Shown: positions 34,121-39,593 of the stretch, in pieces
Position numbering within the stretch: the stretch's first letter is position 1
Layout of the letters: the number at the start of each line of letters is the position of its first letter
Assembly: GCA_039793985.1 (NCBI GenBank)
Contig: JBAMMC010000007.1
Coordinates: forward strand, 1-63,358
Direction: 5' to 3'
Origin: ARK-14 sp002899805
GTDB lineage: Archaea > Thermoproteota > Thermoprotei_A > Sulfolobales > Fervidicoccaceae
DNA: 63,358 bases
Translations under genes and position numbers: made by a program
Notes under the pieces: model-generated
Databases searched by the model: none
The model's input: only the letters and a program-made list of their open reading frames with translations
What the model was told of the DNA's origin: nothing

Positions 34121-34420
34121 TTATTCAAGGTTTTCTGCTACTAGGTTACTTTCAAGCAGTTTAAGCATGATAACAGCAATTGGTTCTTGAAGCTCTTCTT
34201 CAGGCATATTAAGTTCAGTACTAGCTTGTTTCACTATTTCTTCAACAGTTTTTGTTCCATCAGCCAGCTTCCAAACATAGTAAACAGCTGCTGAAAGTTC
34301 ATATGTTACATTTGTTTCATCCGTAATAAAGAAATTCTCGTTATCTGTTCCGGCTTCTTCTCCCTTTCTCATGTATCTCTTTCCTTTGATTGTGGCATAG
34401 CTCATTGGAGGGTTCACCAT
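34121..34420 (-). CDS. PqqD-like (RRE-type) small protein
   Basis: 99 residues (about 94 if started at the second Met, MSYATIKG). The sequence TYELSAAVYYVWKLADGTKT and EEIVKQASTELNMPEEELQE matches the winged-helix PqqD/RiPP-recognition-element pattern: a beta part, then the 'DGTKTVEEIV' turn and three helices. PqqD-like proteins normally present precursor peptides to a radical SAM enzyme. None is next to it: it follows ssb by a 7-bp overlap. The role may therefore be different. TAA stop 34121, then the promoter of the tRNA half. Confidence 0.65.
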   Translation of the reverse strand: MVNPPMSYATIKGKRYMRKGEEAGTDNENFFITDETNVTYELSAAVYYVWKLADGTKTVEEIVKQASTELNMPEEELQEPIAVIMLKLLESNLVAENLE

Positions 34421-34872
34421 TCTCTTCTTCTGAAACCGCCACCTTGCCTATAATCTCTTCGTCCTCCCCTTCTATCGAAGCCTCTTCTTTCTTCCATTGG
34501 TGCTGCCGGTTCCGATTCAGGGACTTCTTCTGCACTAGGAACTTCTCCATCATCTATCTGAGTAATCTCTGAGCTCGAGCCTACATTCAGCTGTACTTTT
34601 CCCCTATATCCAGTGGTCCATGCACCGCTTATTTTTACCGCTTGTCCTTCTTCAACTGTTCCCGCTTTATCTCCCCAGAGGGTTACTTTTATCCTTCCGG
34701 TTTCGTCTCCTAGAACTGCTTCGCTTATTGTTCTAGTTCCCTTCTTTGTTTCTATAGTTTTGGGTTCATTCGCTTCAAGAACCCTTCCTTTCACGGTTAT
34801 GGAACTTTCACCTTGTTTAAGTTCCATAACTTTTTTGGTTATATTTTTTTCAGATTCGTTTTCTTCACTCAA
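34414..34872 (-). CDS. ssb: Crenarchaeal single-stranded DNA-binding protein
   Basis: 152 residues: one OB fold (residues 10-105: GESSITVKGRVLEANEPKTI, GDETGRIKVTLWGDKAGTVE, ISGAWTTGYRGKVQLNVG) followed by a flexible acidic segment and an RGG-like basic tail (ERRGFDRRGGRRDYRQGGGF). This arrangement is typical of Sulfolobus-type SSB. It protects single-stranded DNA in replication and repair. Translationally coupled to the PqqD-like gene. A TATA-like stretch (TTTATATATAAAATC, around 34903-34917, minus strand) lies upstream. Confidence 0.92.
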   Translation of the reverse strand: MSEENESEKNITKKVMELKQGESSITVKGRVLEANEPKTIETKKGTRTISEAVLGDETGRIKVTLWGDKAGTVEEGQAVKISGAWTTGYRGKVQLNVGSSSEITQIDDGEVPSAEEVPESEPAAPMEERRGFDRRGGRRDYRQGGGFRRREW

Positions 34873-34917
34873 AATTCATACCTTCCGTTTATGTTATGGT
34901 GATTTTATATATAAATC

Positions 34918-35197
34918 TGGGGAGTAATAAGCCTTTTGTTAGTTATAGCAGAAAAAGTACTCTCTCTTGTCGATATTGTCACATCTTATATTGTTTGCTT
35001 TGCACAGAGAAAAATAAAATGTATAAAAATTATAAAAAATTCAAAAAAAACACTATCCTTTAACTATCATTGAAATGAAAAAACTTTAATCTTATCGACT
35101 AAAAAAGGTTGTACCCAAGTAAAAAATAATATTTAATTTTGAAAAATATCCTTTGTCAATTTGCTTTGTAATGAAAGCCGTTATGAAGTGATGTAAT
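34918..35197. other. AT-rich intergenic stretch, no gene recognised
   Basis: Between the ssb promoter and the nitrilase-family gene. Mostly A/T with long A runs (AAAAAATTCAAAAAAAAC around 35033). No ORF above 40 codons with plausible composition, no hairpin of note and no C/D boxes found. A TATA-like element near 35128 may serve the gene at 35198. Confidence 0.5.
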
Positions 35198-35992
35198 TTG
35201 AAGAAGATCATAAAAATAGGCATCATACAATTAGAAAGTGGTAAGAATAAATTACAAAATTTGATGAAGCTGAATAGAATGATTTCTTCCTCTTCTGCAG
35301 ATATTGTAATTACACCAGAATATTTTATGTATAATCCTTCGGGAGATCCTCCTGAAAAAATATACGAAAACTCCGAAGATAGAGATGGCGAATTTTTGGA
35401 ACGTCTCAAGGAAATAGCTAAAAGAAAAAAAGTTAACATCTTAGCAACTTTGTTTGTCAGAGCTTCAGCTCCTAAGGTGTATAATGAAGCTGTATTAATT
35501 TCGAGAAGGGGGGAAATTGTACTGAGATATAGGAAAACACATTTGTTCGACGCATACGGTCACAAAGAATCCGAATTTCTTCTTGCTGGCGATGAAGCAT
35601 CCCCCATAGTTGCTGTTGAGGGTGTAAAAACGGCAGTAGCTATATGTTATGACATTAGATTTCCGGAGCTTTTCAGAACATATGCTTTACAAGGGGCTGA
35701 ACTGGTATTAGTGCCATCTGGTTGGTATAGAGGAGATATGAAAGAAGAAACACTCCACTTCCTCGGAAGAGCAAGAGCCCATGAGAATACAATATTCCTG
35801 GTAATAGCAAATCAATATGGAAAAGATTTCACAGGAAGGAGTGCTGTTTTTGGACCGCTCGGAGAAGTAATTCTAGACTTAGGTGTTGGAGAAAAATATA
35901 GAGAAATTTCAATTGACATTTCTGAAGTGGAGGATGCGAGAAAGAAGATCCCGGTCCTAAAACAGAGAAACACCTCAGTCTATAGAATCTAG
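35198..35992 (+). CDS. Carbon-nitrogen hydrolase (nitrilase superfamily)
   Basis: 264 residues. The catalytic Glu-Lys-Cys triad is in TPEYFMY (about E45), YRKTHLFDAYGH (about K113) and AICYDIRFPEL (about C146). It probably hydrolyses an amide (omega-amidase, beta-ureidopropionase or a Nit-like deaminated-glutathione amidase). The GHKESEFLLAGDE segment resembles Nit/omega-amidases. TTG start at 35198 preceded by GAAGTGATG. It lies 1 bp before rnhA, probably cotranscribed. Substrate cannot be read from sequence. Confidence 0.88.
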   Translation: MKKIIKIGIIQLESGKNKLQNLMKLNRMISSSSADIVITPEYFMYNPSGDPPEKIYENSEDRDGEFLERLKEIAKRKKVNILATLFVRASAPKVYNEAVLISRRGEIVLRYRKTHLFDAYGHKESEFLLAGDEASPIVAVEGVKTAVAICYDIRFPELFRTYALQGAELVLVPSGWYRGDMKEETLHFLGRARAHENTIFLVIANQYGKDFTGRSAVFGPLGEVILDLGVGEKYREISIDISEVEDARKKIPVLKQRNTSVYRI

Positions 35993-35993
35993 G

Positions 35994-36518
35994 GTGAGAA
36001 GGGCATTGATTTTTTTATATTTTGATGGTCTATGCGAGCCAATAAATCCGGGTGGCATAGCAACTTATGGCTACGTCATATTCAAAGATAGCAGAAAGAT
36101 CTTCGAGGAAAGTGGAGTTGTTGGAGCAGGCTATAGAGGAGATGATGTTTCTAACAACGTAGCAGAATATACAGCTCTCATAAAAGGATTGGAATGGCTT
36201 CTCTTTAATTATAAGAGCGAAGACGAAGTTGTAATAAGGGGAGATTCTCAACTCGTCATAATGCAACTAAAAGGAAAATATAAGGTTAGAGCATTTAGAC
36301 TTATTCCTTTATATTCGAAAGCAATGGAACTTCTCAAACAGATACCTAACTTCAGTAGAGTGGAGTGGATTCCGCGCAGAGAAAATTCATTAGCAGATGA
36401 ATTGACGAGAAAAGCGCTCAAAGAATTTGTAAGGAAAAACTATTCTGAGGTTTCTTTAGCATATGGAAAAGGTTGGGCTGATTTAGTACTAGAAGATCCA
36501 AACCCTCGTTGGACTTAA
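35994..36518 (+). CDS. rnhA: Ribonuclease HI
   Basis: 174 residues. The four acidic residues of RNase HI are in place: D in LYFDGLCEPINPGG, E in NNVAEYTALIKGLEW, D in IRGDSQLVIMQLKGKY, and D in NSLADELTRKAL. This is an archaeal type 1 RNase H (Sulfolobus RNase HI-like) that cuts RNA in RNA/DNA hybrids. It lacks the basic protrusion of the E. coli enzyme. GTG start at 35994 (GTGAGAAGG) directly after the nitrilase stop. The C-terminal tail of about 30 residues (AYGKGWADLVLEDPNPRW) is conserved in form among crenarchaeal members. Confidence 0.9.
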   Translation: MRRALIFLYFDGLCEPINPGGIATYGYVIFKDSRKIFEESGVVGAGYRGDDVSNNVAEYTALIKGLEWLLFNYKSEDEVVIRGDSQLVIMQLKGKYKVRAFRLIPLYSKAMELLKQIPNFSRVEWIPRRENSLADELTRKALKEFVRKNYSEVSLAYGKGWADLVLEDPNPRWT

Positions 36519-36561
36519 TATTCAAGATGAAATCTCTCGAACAAAGTTTAATTCAGAAAAA

Positions 36562-36567
36562 CTTTTA
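36562..36567 (+). promoter_or_regulatory. TATA box of split tRNA 3' half
   Basis: CTTTTA in AAAACTTTTAATC, preceded by an A-rich BRE-like stretch, centred about 26 bp upstream of 36591, the first base of the complementary leader. Predicts a transcript beginning AATAGGGCGG. Confidence 0.55.
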
Positions 36568-36590
36568 ATCTTCAGATATAAGAAAGAAAG

Positions 36591-36618
36591 AATAGGGCGG
36601 TAGCCCAGAACCCGCGAA
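36591..36618 (+). ncRNA. Leader of split tRNA 3' half (trans-pairing strand)
   Basis: 28 nt. AATAGGGCGGTAGCCCA (36591-36607) is the exact complement of the 5' half trailer, giving a perfect 17-bp intermolecular helix. Then GAA, CC and CGCG follow: ACC pairs with GGT of the trailer, and CGCG (36613-36616) with CGCG of the 5' exon to form the 4-bp central helix; AA^G is the 3-nt bulge with the cut before G31. An outer helix is not evident, so the motif is of the relaxed HBh' type. Confidence 0.85.
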
Positions 36619-36682
36619 GCTCATAAGGGGCCCGACCTACGGAGAGACCCCGAGGTCGGTGGTTCGAATCCACCCCCCGCTA
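36619..36682 (+). tRNA. Split tRNA-iMet (CAU), 3' half (positions 31-73) with a 37/38 intron
   Basis: Exons 36619-36625 (G31, then C-T-C-A-T-A, positions 32-37) and 36647-36682 (A38, CCCCG, variable AGGTC, T arm GGTGG-TTCGAAT-CCACC, CCCCGCT, A73). Between them lies a 21-nt intron (36626-36646). With the 5' half it completes acceptor AGCGGGG/CCCCGCT (A1-T72, an archaeal initiator trait), anticodon stem CGGGG/CCCCG (three consecutive G-C pairs next to the loop, also an initiator trait) and loop CTCATAA. CCA is not encoded. All stems are fully Watson-Crick. Confidence 0.9.
36626..36646 (+). other. tRNA intron at position 37/38 in the 3' half
   Basis: 21 nt, AGGGGCCCGACCTACGGAGA plus G. Removing it leaves CTCATA joined to ACCCCG, giving a seven-base loop and a perfect anticodon stem. 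C32-T33-C34 pair with GAG near the intron's 3' end, and A-G is the bulge before A38; the fourth central pair (A35 with G) is a mismatch, so the BHB is imperfect. A GGGG/CCCC alternative pairing across the 3' splice site also exists. Confidence 0.7.
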
Positions 36683-36692
36683 CTTTTCTATT

Positions 36693-36715
36693 GCGGGGGC
36701 CCCGCCGCCATTTTT
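36693..36715 (+). terminator. GC hairpin and T-run after split tRNA 3' half
   Basis: GCGG (36693-36696) pairs with CCGC (36702-36705); the GCGGGGGCCCCGC core is near-palindromic. It is followed by TTTTT (36711-36715). It lies 10 bp past A73 and probably ends the transcript. Confidence 0.4.
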
Positions 36716-36731
36716 ATATCTAAGCTTAAAT

Positions 36732-37286
36732 TTATTTCAAGCCCTTTTCTTTCAAGAAAATAGCATAATCCATGCACTCTTTCTTTAACATCTTTTCTGA
36801 TAGAATTCTTCCATAATTTTCACATCCTTGTGGGAGTGGTGAAAAACCGAACTTTTCCCCAACACCCTGTATATTCAAAGCTACTTTGAATAATGAAGTC
36901 GCATTATTACTTTTACTTAAAATAGAAAGGAGATTGTTTGATATTTCACTGCATAAGGAGGAATTTCCTCTTATGTTGCAAATGACTCTTTCAATGGAAA
37001 TATGGTTAATAATTTTCTTCAGATCATCGAGTGAAAAAAGGGGGAATAGTCTAATAGGACCTGAAAGCGTCGAAGAAATAACACTCATGTAAGCTTTCAG
37101 AGGTTCTTCAGTCAAAAAAAGGACGCCCCCTGAAAAGTGGATTGGATTTGGATGATACGAAATCTTCTTGGAAATCATCATGCTTCCTATCTCTTCTTCA
37201 GCAACCTTTTCTCTATTGATTTTCGTAGTAGCGAGAATTGCTCTCACGCTACTTGTCTGTACAAAACCTTTTTTTATCTCATCCAT
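36732..37286 (-). CDS. Protein of unknown function, possible THUMP-like domain
   Basis: 184 residues. SVRAILATTKINREKVAEEE, then HFSGGVLFLTEEPLKAYMSV and RVICNIRGNSSLCSEISNNL resemble the strand/helix order of THUMP RNA-binding domains, but I cannot confirm it. No methyltransferase domain follows. Located 26 bp downstream of nth on the same strand, possibly cotranscribed, and next to the tRNA 3' half, though this may be coincidental. ATG at 37286. Confidence 0.45.
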   Translation of the reverse strand: MDEIKKGFVQTSSVRAILATTKINREKVAEEEIGSMMISKKISYHPNPIHFSGGVLFLTEEPLKAYMSVISSTLSGPIRLFPLFSLDDLKKIINHISIERVICNIRGNSSLCSEISNNLLSILSKSNNATSLFKVALNIQGVGEKFGFSPLPQGCENYGRILSEKMLKKECMDYAIFLKEKGLK

Positions 37287-37312
37287 ATAATTTTTCCTCT
37301 TATTCGTCTCAA

Positions 37313-37975
37313 TTATCGAATAGTTATCTTACTGCTTGAGCATGACTTGTTAAAAGGGCAGAACTCGCAACGAGGGTTGGCTGGTCTGCAATACTTTCTT
37401 CCGACAAAGATGAGTTTGAGATGAGCTTCTCTGTACTTTTCTGGAGGTACCTTCTCTTTCCAGAAGGCAGAAGTTTCATCATAGCTCATCTTTTTCCCCA
37501 CTATTCTCTCTGTAACTCTATTTATGTGTCTATCAACCGGAAATGTTGGTATACCGCAATAGATAAGGAGAAAAACATCAGCAGTCTTCGGGCCGATACC
37601 TCTCAGTTGCATAAGCTCATCTCTAGCCTTCTCACCTTTTTCACATATTTTTTCTAAGAAATCCCTCCTCTCTAGTAGAAACTCGGATAGTTTCATTATT
37701 CTCTCAGCCTTTATTTTTCCCAGACCAGAAACTTGCACCGCTTGTAAAACTTTTTCTAATCCAGCATTCACAATTGATGTTGGTTCGGTGAGACCAAGTT
37801 TCTCCAAGTTCTCCAAGGCTCGGATAGCATTGGAGTCACTTGTGTTTTGAGAGAGGATTATGCTGACCAAAAGGATAAATGGGTTTTCCCTACTTTTTCC
37901 AAAAACTCTCAATACAGCAAAACTCTCTTCATTTGGTTCCTCTATTTTGCTTAAAATTTCACCCAGGATGGACAG
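37313..37975 (-). CDS. nth: Endonuclease III-like DNA glycosylase
   Basis: HhH-GPD glycosylase. Core: FILLVSIILSQNTSDSNAIR, the helix-hairpin-helix LMQLRGIGPKTADVFLLIY, the catalytic Asp in FPVDRHINR, and the [4Fe-4S] ligands C-x6-C-x2-C-x5-C (YCRPANPRCEFCPFNKSC). It would remove oxidised pyrimidines and cut abasic sites. The first conventional start is TTG at 37912 (199 residues), but the frame extends upstream with plausible Nth N-terminal sequence (ILGEILSKIEEPNEESFAVL) to CTG at 37975, preceded by AGGTGAAG at 7 nt. No ATG, GTG or TTG occurs in that extension. Confidence 0.85.
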   Translation of the reverse strand: MSILGEILSKIEEPNEESFAVLRVFGKSRENPFILLVSIILSQNTSDSNAIRALENLEKLGLTEPTSIVNAGLEKVLQAVQVSGLGKIKAERIMKLSEFLLERRDFLEKICEKGEKARDELMQLRGIGPKTADVFLLIYCGIPTFPVDRHINRVTERIVGKKMSYDETSAFWKEKVPPEKYREAHLKLIFVGRKYCRPANPRCEFCPFNKSCSSSKITIR

Positions 37976-38006
37976 CTATACTTCACCTAAAAAGATTATC
38001 TCAAAA

Positions 38007-38246
38007 TTATTCGGTTATCTCCCACATTGTGAATGGCGTCCATATAAGCCATGCTGGAACCGACTTGACAAATTCATAGGCTTTTTCCCAACTTCCTAAT
38101 CCTAGCTCTCTGGCTAATTCTTCGAGTGTCATTTGAGTCAGGACATATTTTCTTAATATTTTGAGGAGATCTTCATTTATTGGTATTTCCATGTCCGACA
38201 GTTTTATTATTTCTATGGGTCTCTTTTTGCTTTTTACTTCTGACAT
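38007..38246 (-). CDS. Small protein of unknown function
   Basis: 79 residues: an N-terminal basic stretch, then IPINEDLLKILRKYVLTQMT and LEELARELGLGSWEKAYEFV, a helix-turn-helix-like pair of helices, ending in PAWLIWTPFTMWEITE, which is unusually rich in Trp (three in 14 residues). No family recognised. It lies upstream of nth on the same strand (about 30 bp) and just downstream of tRNA-Pro. Might be a small regulatory or DNA-interacting partner, but this is not shown. Confidence 0.55.
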   Translation of the reverse strand: MSEVKSKKRPIEIIKLSDMEIPINEDLLKILRKYVLTQMTLEELARELGLGSWEKAYEFVKSVPAWLIWTPFTMWEITE

Positions 38247-38273
38247 TTTTCAACACCTTTAATCGGCAGGAGG

Positions 38274-38368
38274 TGGGGCCGCCGGGATTTGAACCCGGGA
38301 CCACCAGCGTTCCGGGCTACGGGGAAGCTCCCCAGGCTGGCATCCTAGCCAAGCTAGACGACGGCCCC
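38274..38368 (-). tRNA. tRNA-Pro (GGG) with 20-nt intron
   Basis: Acceptor GGGGCCG/CGGCCCC, A73, anticodon stem CCAGC/GCTGG with loop C-T-GGG-G...C. A 20-nt intron lies at 37/38 (38310-38329). The BHB is textbook: C32-T33-G34-G35 pair with CCGG of the intron, bulges GG^A and AA^C, inner helix GCT/AGC. T arm CCGGG-TTCAAAT-CCCGG. CCA not encoded. Confidence 0.95.
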
Positions 38369-38528
38369 TGATATTTAATGATTGAGTATCATTGAATTTT
38401 AAAGCTTAATTAATTTCTCTCTGATTATCAATTGTCCAATTAAGCACAAAGCTTTAAACATATTTTAGTGATTGTCGAAACTTAAAAAAGTTCCTTCAAG
38501 GCAATCGGGAACAAAAGGTGCCATCTTT

Positions 38529-39593
38529 ATGGAAAAGATCATTGAATATATAAGAAAAGTTTCTGAGAAGCTTGATAAGGCAAGAATAATGACTTTCTGC
38601 GGAACACATGAACATACCATAGCGACATATGGAATTAGGAGCATCCTACCTGAGAACATTGAGCTCATTCCAGGTCCCGGATGTCCCGTGTGCATAACTC
38701 CTGCTAGCATAATCGATGAAGCAATAAGCCTGGCCTTAAATGGGGTTGAGGTTATCACGTTCGGTGACTCTTTCAAACTTCCTGGAATAAAGTGGACCAA
38801 GAAAGATTACCCAAAAAACCTCATGGAGGCAAAAGAGAGGGGAGGACTAGTGAGGGTGGTTTACTCCCCCTTGGAAGTTATAAAAGAAAAAGATAAGGAA
38901 AAAGTTTTCCTTGCGATTGGCTTCGAAACGACAGTACCAGCTACAATTTCTCTTCTAGAAAGGTCGAGTAACATAAAAATACTTAGTGCTCACAGGCTTA
39001 CCCCACCTGTCATGAAATATGCTCTAGAAAAACATGGAAAAGGAAACATAAACGGAATTATTGCTCCAGGTCACGTTTCAGCGATAATTGGAGCTAAATC
39101 GTGGGAGTTTTTACCAAAAGAGTTCGGGATTCCCACTGTGATTTCTGGTTTTGAACCAACGGATGTAATCTTGTCTATAGCTGAACTAGTCATGATGATA
39201 AAAAACGGAGATGCGAAACTTGTGAACACATATAATAGGGTTGTAAAATACGAAGGGAATGTAAGAGCACAAAAAGCAATTGAACATTGGTTTGAGGTAA
39301 AGGATGCTTCCTGGAGGGGGTTCGGAATTATTCCGAATAGTGGTCTTTTCCTCAAGGAAAAATGGAAATACTTGGATGCTTACTGGCAGTATGGCCTAAA
39401 ACTTGAAGAAGGAGAAAACGATAATCCCCCAGGGTGTAGATGCGCTGAAGTGACTTTAGGTATGACTAAACCAAATGATTGCCCGCATTTCTTGAAAGGG
39501 TGTATTCCCGAAAGACCTTATGGTCCTTGTATGGTAAGCGCGGAAGGAACATGTAGAATATGGGCGATGGTATTTGGAAGAAAAAAAGGCTAA
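38529..39593 (+). CDS. hypD: Hydrogenase maturation protein HypD
   Basis: 354 residues from ATG 38529 (the frame opens at TTG 38472). Signatures are IMTFCGTHEHTIATYGIR, IELIPGPGCPVCITP, GFETTVPATISLLE, APGHVSAIIGAKSWEF and the C-terminal [4Fe-4S] region with PPGCRCAEVTLG, CPHFLKGCIPERPYGPCMVS. HypD, with HypC, assembles the Fe(CN)2CO unit of NiFe-hydrogenases. The 3' end overlaps hypF by 20 bp. ATG 38529 follows GGTGCC; the 19 extra residues upstream lack family similarity. Confidence 0.95.
   Translation: MEKIIEYIRKVSEKLDKARIMTFCGTHEHTIATYGIRSILPENIELIPGPGCPVCITPASIIDEAISLALNGVEVITFGDSFKLPGIKWTKKDYPKNLMEAKERGGLVRVVYSPLEVIKEKDKEKVFLAIGFETTVPATISLLERSSNIKILSAHRLTPPVMKYALEKHGKGNINGIIAPGHVSAIIGAKSWEFLPKEFGIPTVISGFEPTDVILSIAELVMMIKNGDAKLVNTYNRVVKYEGNVRAQKAIEHWFEVKDASWRGFGIIPNSGLFLKEKWKYLDAYWQYGLKLEEGENDNPPGCRCAEVTLGMTKPNDCPHFLKGCIPERPYGPCMVSAEGTCRIWAMVFGRKKG

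Noticed and set aside
34021..36607. Direct repeats as ends of a mobile element
   Set aside because: The 17-bp repeats flank 2.57 kb of ordinary housekeeping genes with no transposase or integrase; they are explained fully by the pairing arms of the split tRNA.
36591..36682. 3' half read as an intact tRNA with unusual D arm
   Set aside because: Upstream of the anticodon there is no acceptor strand pairing with CCCCGCT and no D arm; GGGCGGTAGCCC looks D-like but lacks a U8/acceptor context and instead matches the 5' half trailer.
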